Source of the DNA: Gymnothorax reevesii
Lineage: Eukaryota > Chordata > Actinopteri > Anguilliformes > Muraenidae
NCBI GenBank assembly: GCA_029721435.1
Contig: CM056583.1
Coordinates: 70,178,120-70,242,119 of the forward strand
Length of the DNA stretch: 64,000 nucleotides
Direction of reading: 5' to 3'
Under the pieces are notes generated by a model. That model saw nothing but the letters and a program-made list of their open reading frames with translations. It was not told the origin of the DNA and made no database searches. Positions 33,101 through 46,900 of the stretch are shown one piece after another. The position numbers were made by a program, and so were the translations under genes. Each line of letters begins with the position of its first letter. The stretch's first letter is position 1.

Positions 33101-36100
33101 GGCAGGGCACATGATGGCAGGGATGTACTTGGATGTACTTGGTCTGAAACGAAGTTTAGACTGGTGGTAAGTCTCAATACAACATCCACATGAATGGCTG
33201 GACCCAAGGTATCCCAGTAGAACATTGCTTAGAGCATCAAACTGCCTCCTCTGGGTTGCCTTTTTTCCATAGTGCATCCTGGTGCCATGTCCTCCCCAGG
33301 GAAGCAACACACTCACACACTAGGCCATTCCCTTGGTGTATAAGAAAACATGTTTCATCAGAACAGACCACATTCTTCCATTGCTCCCTGGTCCAGTTCT
33401 GATGCTCACAAGCCCAATGTAGTGCTGTTGGCGGCACACAGGGTTCAGCATAGGCACCCTGTCCAGTCTGTGGCTACACAGCCCCATGTGCAACATACTG
33501 TGATGCACTGTGGGTTCTGACACCTTTCTATCAGAAACAGTAACTTGAACTTTGAACTTTTTCAGCAATTTGAGCATCAGTACCTCTTCTTTTGGATTGG
33601 ACCTCGAGGCCATCCTTTTCTCCCCATGTGCATAAATGTGCCTTGGCTACCCATGAACCTGACACCAGTTCAGTAGTTTTTCTTCCTTGGACCACTTTTG
33701 GTTAGTACTGACCACTGCAGACTGGGAGCACTCCATAAGAGCTGCAGTTTCAGAGATGCTTTGACCCAATCGTCTTGCCATCACAATTTAGCCCTTGACA
33801 AAGTTGATCACACCCTTTGCCCAATTTTCCTGCGTCAAACACATTAACTTTGGGGACAAAATGTTTGTTGCTGCTTAATGTATCCCACACTTAGATGCCA
33901 TTGTGGCTGAACTCACTTCACTTGTCAGTGGTCATAATGTTGTGGCTGATGGGTGTGTAGTCTCCGGAGTCCCAACGCCTGCGTGGAACAAGGGTTATGT
34001 CCAAGAACAGACGACAACCACGGAAAAATTCGTGAAATGAGCAAGCGCTAAATCCTCATGTTTTCCAGCCAATGGTCAATATTTCCATTTCAATTCTTCA
34101 ATAGGACGTTCGTCCGCACACTATTTTAAACTCCTCCTCGCAATGGTCCCCATGATTTTCAGTGAGCGCCATATGCGCCCTCAAGTGCTACTGACAGATC
34201 TAGAGGAAATACTGACGCACTTGAGAGAGAGTGCTCTGCAATTCGCCGTTTGCAAGTATTAAGTCATGAGTGATGGGAGTGGACATTATGCAGCCTGACT
34301 ACTTCTGCGTGCTGGTCTGTCTCCGCGAGCTTTCTTCGCGATAAACATGAACATCTTTAAGGATGACCAAGTAAGTGCGATATTTTTCGTTCGGTTTTGA
34401 ACACTATTTTTTTTTCCTCGCTACAACTTTGTTCGGTGAGAGGCAAGTCTATCTGTCACTGGATTCCGCTAGGGCGTTACAGGCAGTGCCACTGATTTAT
34501 AATGTACGGGACTAATGAATTGTGTCTAGTGCTATTTTGATTTTGGATGCATTTTGCCAAGTTTAAGGAATTTGCGCGCAACGTATTTTATACATACAAT
34601 TGAGTAATGCTTGTATATCCTTAATAAACCAAATTCCGTTCTCCACGTAGTGTTGACAATATCTGAGTTCACGTGAGGATATGGTTGTTAAAACCGTCGA
34701 AAATTGTGCCACGCCGAGACGATTTTCGTGAAAGTTTGAGTGAAGTAAATTGTTTAAAATGTTGTTAAATCAAGATTCACAGCCCATGGAATTTGAACGC
34801 CAACAATTAAAACCTGATCGAACAGTCAGCTGCGTCCTTAAAAGTCCTCATGGACATCAGTGCTTGTATTAACTCCTAACTAGAAATATTATTAGTCCTA
34901 AGACAGCTGTTTTGTCTTGTTAGTTGCCATGTTTTTGAAATTATTTTTAATGATTGTATGGGATATTTGTGCCTTTCTTTCTGAAACCTGCTTCAGAAAA
35001 GTTTACTAATATATAAAATCCTTAACTTTAGGTAATGATACACTGGGAACCCCTAAGTTTGTTTGGTCTATATATTTTTAAGCAGGATAAATGCAGCTTA
35101 TCTTTTGGAAACTATCAGGAGACCTGAATCGGGTCAGCCCTCTTTAAAGTCTGTTTGAGAGCTCTCCCACTTACCCAGTATGATTCACTGGCCTTGTGAT
35201 TGCTATGGTCATTTTTTCCGAGTCAGAGCATTAGCTTGCAATGTGAACATTGCTGAGGGGATGCATATCTAATATCGCATTGCACATTGTTAAATTTTCC
35301 TTGATTCAAAAAAAAGAAAGAAACAGCATTGTCCATCTTACATTGTGGTGAGAGCATGAGGAAGAATTTACTGGAGACAAGTCAATCACTTCCTCTTCCG
35401 CACATATAAATGCATAAGAAGACTGGCCAGTTCACTGGCCAGTCCTCTACGGTTTATCTTTTTCTCATATATTCTCCTGTGTATCCAGCGGCATCCCTCA
35501 TTCCCTGATACCGCAGATCATTTTTAATCAGAGGAGGCTAGTTCCTCCCATTAACTTTTGACCTCTGGATAAGATGCTGTCCAGATGAACATATTGTGAC
35601 GGATTGTAATCTTGCTTGTGGGTTCCCATCACTTTAATTCAACATGGTTACTTCTCTCTGAAGGAGGAAATTGATTTTGAATGAGGCTAGTACAGAGTGC
35701 TTGAACTGTCGTAGATTGTTTTAATATGATACTAGGTAAAAGTTTCAGCTTTTCCCTGGTTTGTATAAGTGTAAGACTGCACTCTTCGTTTTTAAGACTG
35801 AAAGAGCATTGAAGATTTGAGTGACTATCACAAATCCTCTCTTATTTTATCTGCATTTTCTGCTGTGACTTAATAGATTTTTGTTCAATGTTTCTCCTCA
35901 TGTTTATTATGAAGCTGGTTACCTGTGAGTTGAGAATATTGAGTTGGGCACTGATAATATATCACACTTACAATCTGTATGCTAATGTTGGAATGTATTG
36001 TCTGACCCCACTTTAGCGGGCAAGCCAGATTTTGTATTGTTCTAGGGTGATCACTGTGATGGACGGAAAGTCAGATGAATAGTGAGTTTTTTTATCATGA

Positions 36101-37926
36101 GGTAGTTTGCAGATTATAAAAAGGTGTTTTTTTTTCTGAAGAAGTTCTTTGGAGACCCTAGCTATATCGAAGAAAGCACAAACCCCCTCAATCTCCCAAA
36201 CACTTTTTCCTGTGGTCAATTTCCTGGAATAGTGCTGTCATCAGGGTCATGAATAACTTACATCAAAGTGATATATGCCCTCTACAAAATTTAAGCACTA
36301 TTGACAGATTACATCAATACTTTTACAATTAACTGTGTGATTCTGTGTAATTAGGCTCTCACAGCAGGAAGTATGGTGGATGGCCTTAATTTAGTGGTAG
36401 GCTCCTTTTCTGTAGATGCTGGAGAAGCAGACATGGCCTGTCAATGGTCCAAATATGTCTAAAACATGGTTTCCAGATCATATGGGAAACAGCATGATTG
36501 TCACAGCACCGAGGAGAAGTCTCTTTTATGTGTTGAATGAACTGTATTATTAACTGGCAGAACTTATTTGTTCCAGCCAGTAATACATTTTAATAATAAT
36601 AATTTGATTATAATAATTTAATGCGTGCTGACTGTGCAGTAAAATTCGGGACTAGCTTCCGCCTTGCGAGGGGGAGGGGTGCTGAAGCTTATCCTCTGCT
36701 TTTCTTTGTGTATTAAATTCTTGCAGGTCTTTTTCATTTTTCCTTGTCTTGGTCTGCACTTCTGTATCCATCATTAAGTGCTTTAATGAAGTGCTTTTCA
36801 TTACTTTTTCTCCATCTCCCTGTTCCATATTTGGAGGCGATTTTGGGAAGGGATTACAAGCTATTAATTGAGAAACAAAGAGTGAATTATTGCATAATTA
36901 CATCCAGACAGAGTCTTTGCCCTGTGGGTGCAATCAGAGGAGATTAGTTCCTGTTTCTGTAGTATGTCCACTAATCATGAGATATTGGCATTGTTTGTTC
37001 AACATGAAGCCCTATGATAGGATATGCAGATGACTATAGTTTTAACCAGAGGTTGAAAATCTGGGTTCAGAGGGTATGAGACCTCCCCAGCATTTTTTCT
37101 AACCACTTAGCTTTCCCCTTGAGCTCAGTTCTTCAGCCAGGAGGTAGAATTAATTAGTGATATCAGTTGGCTGCATTCACGGGTGGAAGAAAAGCATGGT
37201 GGATTTTTAAAACTCGCTGACTCCTGCATTTTCCAACTTTGATTTATTTATTTATTTTATTTTATTTATTTTTTTGGAGGGGCTATGTGCTATACTCAAA
37301 AAACGGAATGATAGACATGCATACGTTTACTGGTTCCACACAACTGAGTTAAGTAACTTAAGCAATTTAATTGCTTAAACTTCCCCAAATTCTTACAATT
37401 TAATTTGAATTTACTTAAAACTATTGAGTGAAACCTGATAACATGATATTTTTAAGTAAATCGGAAGCTTAATTTATATGTAGGTGTACTGTACATTTTC
37501 ATGAGAATTAGAAGCAAAGTAAAAGCAAAATTTTGTCCCTGTACTAATGTTGAGCTGTACCCCTTCCACTTTAGTAGGTCACTGTCCAATGCCCTTTGTC
37601 TGCACTTCATCTCTGTGTGCTGTAGTATATGCAGACCCATCTTCAGAAGTTTGTTTTAATTGATTTTTTGTACAGCAGGCCAGATTATTGTATTTTTATT
37701 TTATTTCCACGCAGGAACTTGCCTCAGCCATTGGGCTGTTCTTCCACAAGTCCCTGCATGTGAAACATGACATCACAATGATACATAAAACATTAATATT
37801 ACATGTGGTAAAGCATAAAAATTGTAGATCTGTCATCTGAATGAGCTATTGTCTGTATCATTCACCCAAATAGTTTTTACTACTCTTTCAGCTAAACATT
37901 GTAATGGAACTGTTTTTGTGTGTGTA

Positions 37927-37972
<46 letters not shown>

Positions 37973-40900
37973 TGTGTGTGAGAGAGAGTGTAACTGCTTA
38001 ATATTGGAATTGCCCTCCCATGAAGCAGTGGTAGTTGTTATGTATCTATTTCAATTCCCTTGTGGTAGTGCCCTGTTATTCTAGGCCTTTAAGGGTTTAA
38101 GGGTCCAGTAATGTGGCCTTTGCTTTTTGATCTTAGTTTTTGAAGTGGCTCAGGCTGGATTTCAGGACTAGAACTAGAACTACTTTTCATTTACTTTTGT
38201 TAGTTGTAATATCAGCTTTACTATGAACATTCTAGTCACATGTTTGTGATTCCACGCCTTAAAGGGCTGTGGTTCCAGTAATGAGCCCACTGCAAAGCTT
38301 TTAAAGTGGCTTGGAGTGGATTTCAAGAGGGTCAGCATGTGATGGCTTGGTAGTATTTGATTTCAATCTTGTGACATAACAGAGCGCTTGGTTGTAGTGG
38401 ATATGGTGTGGCTCACAGAATGATCATAGGCTGTAACAGCAAGTGTTGGCTGGCCCTATTCTCTCTGATCATTTTTTCACTCTCAGTTCAAATGCCTGAC
38501 TGGTGAGCACAAGGCTGCTTAATCTCCAATGCTTCACAATTATGCTACTATAGATTTACACAACAATGATCCCTATGTTACTGAAGGTCTTGTGCTCTGA
38601 CAGACGAGTTCCATACCAACAGTGAGGCTTATAATGCTTGGAGAGCAAATTAAGGTTAAGCACCAATATCTGGCTAAATCCTCATAGAATATAAAATGCT
38701 CACTGAAATGCCTGCAAACATCCCACAAGCAGAATAAACCACTAACACAATGCAAATCTGCAGCTTTTAATGTCATAATCCCACAAATGTAATGAGGTTG
38801 GTAACTGATATTATGTTTGTGGGAAACTCATTACGTTTATGGGATTATTTCTTTAAAAGCTGCAGATTTGTATTGTATTTGTGACACGTTCAGTTTCCAG
38901 GTGTAAGACCCATTGGAATATGGTGAACTGATCAGTTTCAAATCACAGTTATGAAATTATTATTTTAGAAAAGGAATTGCAGCAATGTGGGAAAGCTGGA
39001 TTTGTGTAATAGAGGAAAGCATCTAAATATTAGTTAGTGGTATTGTGTATGAATGGTTTGGGCTGTGACATTTTTTTTAAAAACTCAATAGGAAATGTAG
39101 CTAGCACATATTTTGGTATGCTCCTTGAGGGTGATTTGTGGTCAGGTTCATAAGTATTTGGGCAGTGACACAATTTTTATAATTTTATATTTGTACACCA
39201 CAGCAATAGACTTGAAATGAATCAGTCAAGATGTGTATGCAAGTTAGAGTTTCGGGCTTATTTTAAGATTTTACAGAATATGTTCCATGTTGGAATTATA
39301 ACTGTTTTTATGCATAACACTTCTAGTTTTAGGGGCTCACGAATATTTGGACAAACTAATATGATCATAAATTACTTTTTTATATGCAAATCCTGTTCAG
39401 TCCATGATTGCTTGAAGTCTGGGAACCATAGACATCAACAGATGCTGTTTTTTTTTCTCTCCATCTAAGTGCTTTGCCAGGTTGCTTGCTCATTAGGTTT
39501 CGGGAGAGATAACGGACTTAGCAACTACTGATTGTTTCTCCTCTTTTCCTTAAAATTTTGTTGGGGTGGTTTTGCGACGTGCAACAAGTCAACATCCATC
39601 TGCACTTGAAGCTGAATGGAATGGGTTTTGAAGCATTTAGCCGAATCTGAGCTGAAAGCTGGATGGTGTGAGTCTTGAAGCTTTTAGCTGAATTTGAGCT
39701 GATGGAATTCATTCTGCTGCTTTTGTCAGAAGTTACTACCCCAATTTTGAAATAGTTGGGACAAAGTGTAAATTGTGAATAAAATCAAAACGCAATGACT
39801 TTCAAATCACACCAGCCAGTATTTTATTCACAATAGAACAGAGATAAAATGGAAAATGTTGAAACTGGGAAATCTTGCAATTTTATCCACAAAATGAGCT
39901 AATTTCTAATTTGATGGCTGCTACAGGTGTCAAAAAAGTTGGGACAGGGGCCTGTTTACCATAGTGTAGCATCCCTCTTCTTTTGAACACAGAGTGGAGG
40001 CGTCTGGGCATTGAGGAGACAATTTTCTTGAGTTTAGCCATTGGAATTTGATCCCACTCTTGTTTAATACAGGCTTCCTGCTGCTCGAGAGTTTTGGGTC
40101 TCCTTTGACGGACTTTTCATTAAATTATGCGCCAAATGTTCTCAATCGGGGAAAGATCAGGACTGCAGGCAGGCCAGTTCAGCACATGGACTCTTCTACT
40201 ACGAAGCCATGCTGTTGTAATAGCTGCAGTATGTGATTTTGCATTGTCTTACAGGAATGCAGAAGGCCTTCCCTGGAATAGATGTCTTCTTGAAGGGAGC
40301 ATATGTTACTCTAAAACCTTTGTTATGTCTAAAACCTTTACCTTCCAACATTCGTGGTGCTTTTTGAAACATGCAAGTGTCCCTCACCATATGCACTTAT
40401 GCATCCCCATACCATCACAGATGCTGGCTTTTGAACAGTACGCTGATAACAGGAGGGGTGGTCTTTCTCCTCTTTAGCCCGGAGGACACAACATCCATGA
40501 TTTCCAACAAGAATTTCAAATTTGGACTCGTCTGACCACAGGAGACTTTGCCACTTTGCTCCAGTCCATTTTAAATGAGCCTTGGCCCACAGAACACGCC
40601 GGCGCTTCTGCATCATGCTCAATAATGGCTTCCTTTTTGCATGATTGAGTTTTAGGTGGCATCTGTGGATGGCACGGCGGACTGGGTTTACAGAGAGTGG
40701 TTTCTTGAAGTATTCCTGGGCCCATTTAGTAATGTCAATGACAGAATCATGCCGGTGAGTGATGCAGTGGTGTCTGAGGGCCCAAAGATCATGGGCATCC
40801 AGTAAAGGTCTTCGGCCTTGTCCCTAACGCACAGAGATTTTTACGGTTTCTCTAAATCTTTTGATGATGTTATGCACTGCCGATGATGAGACCTTCAAAG

Positions 40901-43900
40901 CCTTTGCAAGTTGACGTTGAGGAACATTGTAAGGTATCCCACACTTTTTTTACGCAAGCCTTCACAGCTTGCGCAGCTTACTCAAGCTTTCAATAATGAA
41001 CAGTTCCTGTCCTTTGCCATACTCTTCTTTTCCCACCTCTCTGGTACAAGTTGAGCTTTGTCTCATCTGCCTGTATGACATTGTTCCAGGACTGTTGTGG
41101 AATTTTAGTTAGTTTTTTTTTTGCAAACATCCTGATTTGAGGACTCATCAGTCTATTACTTCTTGTCGTAAACCCTCTGTACTTACCCTGGAAAATTCTT
41201 CCCCTCAAAACTGATAGACACAAACATGCTTACCTCATGGAGTGTGTTCTTGATATGGTCTACTGTTGTCAAGGAGTTTTTCTTCACCAGTGAAAGAATT
41301 CTGTCTTCTACCGCCGTTGTTATTTGTGGTCTTCTGGACCTATTGGTGTTCCTGAGCTCACTGGACTATTCCTTATCTTTAAAAATGAATCAGATCATTG
41401 ATTTGGAAGCACCTAATATTTTTGCTATTTTGCTGAAGCTTTGTTTTGATTTTTCATCTTAATGTTGGCTTGCTTGAGTGGCAGTGGCTGCACTTTGTTA
41501 TTCAAAGTGGAGTTATCAGCTGGAGTTTCCTAATTCAAATTCAAAAATTCAAATCAACTCCATACATTTTATCTACTTACTTTTTAAATAATGTAGGCAT
41601 GATACATACAGTACACATGGCCATGGGAGAGCCACGATACTGCATCATGCCCTATTACTTTGGAGAACACACATCAAAACTGCTATAATTTCTATACCGT
41701 CCACCCATTTTGGAGGTAAGTACCCTCAAATTAAAGTTGAAAGTCTGCACTCATGCCACCTGACACTTGCACGATTTTTGTCCCCACAATGTCGCACTAT
41801 ACGTCGTGGCAAGGCATGCCATTTTGGTGGTACGCAGCCGAGCCTTGTTTGCGCCCTGTTCGCGGACTTCGCGCACTGTACACCTATAAGTTATGCACTG
41901 CCTAAGCAATACACGGCCAAAAATTTGAATTCTGCGCGAACAATGCGTGAACACTTCATGAGAAGTTCCTGCCATGAGCGAATGGTTTGTGACGTGTGCA
42001 AACTATGTTTGAGCTGGGCGTGCCATAATCATGTGAACAACTCGTGACAACACGGCACGCATTGACACGCACCGTTGGCAGTGCTCGCGCCGAGCTCGCA
42101 TAGTGTTCACCTATGGTTCAGTGGCTCGAAGCACATGGCACGACTATTGCGTGCTGACTGTGTGCCGAATTTTTAAACATTGAAAAATTCTTTCTACGAT
42201 GTGGCACGCACCACTGCACCCTTCACACACTCCTCACGCTCATTCCCAAAGACTTCAATCATTGCCATGACGCATTCCGTGGCATTGCAGGAACAAAAAT
42301 CATGCAAGGTGTCAGGATGGCGATAGAGTTCATTAATATTACTTTGTTTCGTCTCCAATATGGTGTGCTAGATAGCTAAAATAACAGTAATGTCTATGCG
42401 CAAGTATGTATGGACCTGTATCTAGCTGCATTTTTGTTAATTTTTCTTGCTAAATGTACATCTGTGGTGTAAGTCACATCAATTAAAACATCTGCAAAGG
42501 GACAAGCCCTGGACATTTTTAAACAGGGCCTTTTCATTAATTATGGACTTAAATGCAACATTTCTCTCAAATTATTTTTAACAAAAAGCATGGCAATATA
42601 ATTATTCTATGAGTGAATTTGGTCATGTTGGCAATGTTAAAGCATGTTGGGACAGAGTTTCTATTTTTATCCATGATTTCATTTGGACCAGTCAGTTTTT
42701 TTTTTTTTTTTTGTTCAGTGAATAACGCTTTTGATAAGTGGATATTTTCAGAGGAGATGCCACATTTTTAATTGTGTTGGAGTTGTGTATCACATCAAAG
42801 GAGGCTATTGACAGCCTTGGAGTTGATGGGAGTTCTAGTTTTACAGCATAAAACTCATAGAGCAGCCTCAGAGTGAAGCCATTGTAAAGCCTGTATTTCG
42901 TAAAAAACTGAGGTATGTGCATTATCCTTCACTCTACACAAAAGCGCCCAGTGTTTGTGAGACAGAGGAGCTTTATGTGATTGTGTGGGTTAGAGATGTA
43001 TGCAGCAGCGTGGGGTGGGAATTCCATCAGACCACACTTTCACTGTAGTGCCATCTGTCTGCCTTCCAATAGCATCTACAGCAAGGCCTTCACCTCTCCA
43101 TGCAGTTCCGTCCTCAGAATTTTGCTCTTGTGATCAAAGTGCTGCCACAGTTCCTCACTGCTGACCTTCTAACCCTGGTCACCAATTTCTGTTTTACTTC
43201 TGTCACCTACATGATCTTTACAGGACGCATTGTAGCACATTTACTGTTTTGTATGTGTTTTACTTGTGCTGTCCTCATTGCACCTTCAGAGTGTCGTCTT
43301 TTTTCCCTGTGGTCTCTCCCGCCTACAGTCTCTCCATTACTCTATCTATCCTTTTCTCTACCTGGTAACTGACCATAGTCAATTATTTAAAAATAGTCTA
43401 GTTTAATTGCAAATCACACCTTGTGGGTGTTTTGGAACTGAGGAGACCAATCACTGTAGTTTTGAAAGCTTAAGGTTTTCTCATTCTTGATAGATTTTGG
43501 ATTTCGGCTTCTCAACACTTTTGCAGACTCTTGACACATTTATCCCTTCATAATGCACCAAATTTTTCAATGGGTGACCTGTCTTGACTGCCAGCAGACT
43601 ATTTTAGCACCAGAGCTCTTATATAATGTTTCCATAATTTTTTGTTTTTTGCATTATTAAAAAATTTCTAATGCTGTCCTTGTCCCAACTTTTTTTGAAC
43701 ATGGCGTTGGCATCAAATTCAAATTGAGCAAATATCAATACAATTCTCCGTTTCAACATTTGATATATTTTGCCTTTGAACCATTTTTATTAAATATAGG
43801 GTTTGATTAATGTGCAAAGTATTGCATTCTGTTTTTATTAACATTTTACTGAGAGTCCCAGCTTTTCTGGAAATGGGTTTGCATATCACTCAATTTGATC

Positions 43901-46900
43901 ACGTATGTCTATCCCCCATTTTTCTTGTGAATTGACATATTGTTGACTGGTGTGTTTGTTGTCAGTGAAGTAATCTTCTTGTTTAACCTTTACAATCGCT
44001 TCATGTGCCTGTGGAAGACTGTCGTTGTCGTCTCTTGTTGCTATTGGTTCTTCCATAACTTCCAGTTGTCAATATTAGTACTGTAAGTTCCATGTAATTG
44101 ATGGCTTTGAAGTTCAAAGTTCACTAATGATCATCTGGCTGAAAAGCTTGGCATGGGAGAATTCAACAACATAAACAAATGATTAAGGACATCCGTTTCC
44201 ATCTATTTCGTACAGGACTGCCGCAGGAATCTTAATATCATGTAATGGATACTTCCAACTTTCTAAGAATACACTGTGTGGGTTATTCTCAAAAATCCAA
44301 TAATGACCAGTAAATCCTCAGGTATTCAAAAAGGAAAATCTTGCTGGCTGGATAGTTACAGTAGAAGTTGTAATTAACTGTAGACCTAGAATTTAAACAA
44401 GACTTGGTCCATGCTGTGAATGGCCTGCGACTGCCATCATGATTGTCCTCACTGGTGCTATACCTTTCTGTGCTATAATGGCAAAAAACAAGGCACTGTG
44501 CTTTCATATTACTTTGTGGGCCATGGTCACTTTGTCAGTCAGTCTTTTTCGACTTGGTTGCGACCAAAGGGCTGTAAATATTTTTTTAATTACTTAAGCT
44601 GGGTTCGTGAGGAAACTGGGCAGGAATATACCTTCCCCACTATGAATTGAACTCAGTTCTTATGAATCTAATTGGAACTGTATGTGGTCTTTAAGAGTTG
44701 GTAACACTGTGGATTTTGGATAGTGAATTCTGAGGATTTATTCTTCAAGTTTCTTTTTTTTCTCTATAATTTCTGCACACTTCTGTATGGAGTACAACTA
44801 AACTGTGAAAAATGGGTTTGTGCACATGGCTGAAAAAATATACAACCTATAAACATCCGTTAGTGTTATAAGGAACCACTTCAGGACAGACCATCCATTT
44901 GCGAGCACCCTTGAGCTGTCTCAGGCCCTGCCTGTAGCTGGTTTATGCAGACCCTGCCCAGCCTGGATCCTCTAAATGCTGACTTGAATGTATGTACAGC
45001 ATACAAGCTGGTAGCCGAGCTCTGCTTTTCTCCCCTTCCCAATTCAGTCTCCCTCACTCACACCACAGGGGAAGATACCTACAGCACACCTCTACTGGCC
45101 ACTCATGCACAGGCTAGTTTTCAGAACGTGTCTCTGGGAGTGGCTAAAATGGACGGATCCAGTGTAGAAGAAGGTAGCCAGAGAGCTTTGTATCCCATGT
45201 GGGGAGTGGCAGGCTACCTCGGTTTATGGTTTGCATTTCTGAACATGTGCATTTGTGGTACTTTTTATACTCTTGGTCCTGTTTGTCTGTGATTGTTTAT
45301 TAATATCTTACAATTCATTCATATATGACATTCATGGTGATAATGTGGCCTCTGGTTACACAAGTGTCCTAGATTAAAGTTAAGTCTTAGTGTCAGTGTG
45401 GGGTATTTAGGCTCATTCCTGTTTCCCTGTGGCATATAGGCAGGGCAGAGCTTGATCAGTGTGCTCAGTTATGCAGTATAGCCAAAGTTCAAGTGGTATA
45501 GAGATTATATTGGTTTTCATTAGGATTTCATCCTTCTCCAAATCCTACAGGTAATAATTTGGTATCCTTTATAGCGCTTGAAGCTAGAATGGCAGACCCG
45601 TTATTTGCATGTTCAGATTAATTTGTGTACACTGAGGCAAACAGTGTAGTATACTTGCTGTACTGTACACAGACATCAAAATGTTTTGTACTTGGTGCCT
45701 GTCATTTGAGAATATAGTTGCTGTGCTTAAGTGCAATATTTAGTAGACAGTTAGTAAAACTAGAAGGAATATGAGCCCAGGGAAGTCATGCTGAGATAAT
45801 GGGAATTTATTAGCCTGCGGCGCCATTGACCGCCGAACCCAGGCGTTTGACTCTCGTTCCCTGGGCTCGCCCTCTTCTCAGGACAGTGATATCCAGAAGA
45901 AGATAGACCACGAGATCCGGATGCGAGATGGCACGTGCAAACTGCTGGCTGCCTGTTCCCAGAAGGACCAGGCCTTGGAGGCAGCCAAAAGCCTTCTCAC
46001 GTGCAATGCACGCATCCTGGCTTACATGTCCGAGCTGCAGAGGATGAAGGAGGCACAGGTGATGCAGCGAGCGGAGCGCAGGTGAGTGACTGTCTGCCTT
46101 AACAAGGGCTTCAGTCTTTTCTGAAAACCATATTCTTTTCACGCTCAGTGAAAATTTGAACTATTTTAACCTTTATCTTCCCAGATACAGCAACCATTGA
46201 CTAAATTCGGCCAGTATTGTTGAGATCAATCAAACATTAGTTTCTTATTGTGACAGCACTGCGTAATCGCATATTTTAGGCGTATTTTGGTTTCCATGAT
46301 CTCAGTGTGTCTGTACAGTCAAAATTTTTTCCCTTTATCTGTCGTATTTTGGTATTAACATTGTTGCTATGGACACAAATTTGTTGGTTCACATCTGTAT
46401 AACGCTGCTACTCAGTAAAAGTGAGGTAGTGAATGTATCACCAGTCTGCTGCTTTCCAAATACAGGATACTACTACCCCAATTCCGGAATAGTTGGGACG
46501 AAGTGTAAATTGTGAATGAAATCAAAATGCAATGACTTTCAGATCACGAGCCAATATATTATTTACAATGGAACATAGATAACATTTTTTACATTTTATA
46601 AAATGTTTATACATTTTATATTTTTATCCACAAAATGTGCTTGTTTCACATTTTTTGGCTGCATAAGGTTTCAAAGTTGGGACACAGGCAAAAAGGGCTG
46701 AAAAAGCAATTCATATATGAGAATCAGTTGAAAGAACATTCAGCAAGTAATTAAGTCAACTGGCATCAGGTGTGTAACATGATTTGCTATAAAAGGGATG
46801 TCTTTGAGAGAGGCTGAGTCTCTCAGAAGTAAAGATGGCCAGAGGCTCTCCAACCTGTGAAGGCTTGCGTGATAAAAAATTGTAATGCTTTGAAAAAAAT

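Larger units (their letters stand above)
34371..39140. other. rtkn intron 1, mostly unremarkable
   Basis: No exon identified. Holds the (TG)n run at 37917-37980 and the palindromic element at 38740-38895. Confidence 0.45.

Noticed and set aside
44945..45292. 115-codon + frame in rtkn intron 1
   Set aside because: No domain, no acceptor/donor arrangement joining it to exon 2, and no family resemblance.
45810..46142. 110-codon minus frame
   Set aside because: Antisense shadow of rtkn exon 2 (HR1 domain).
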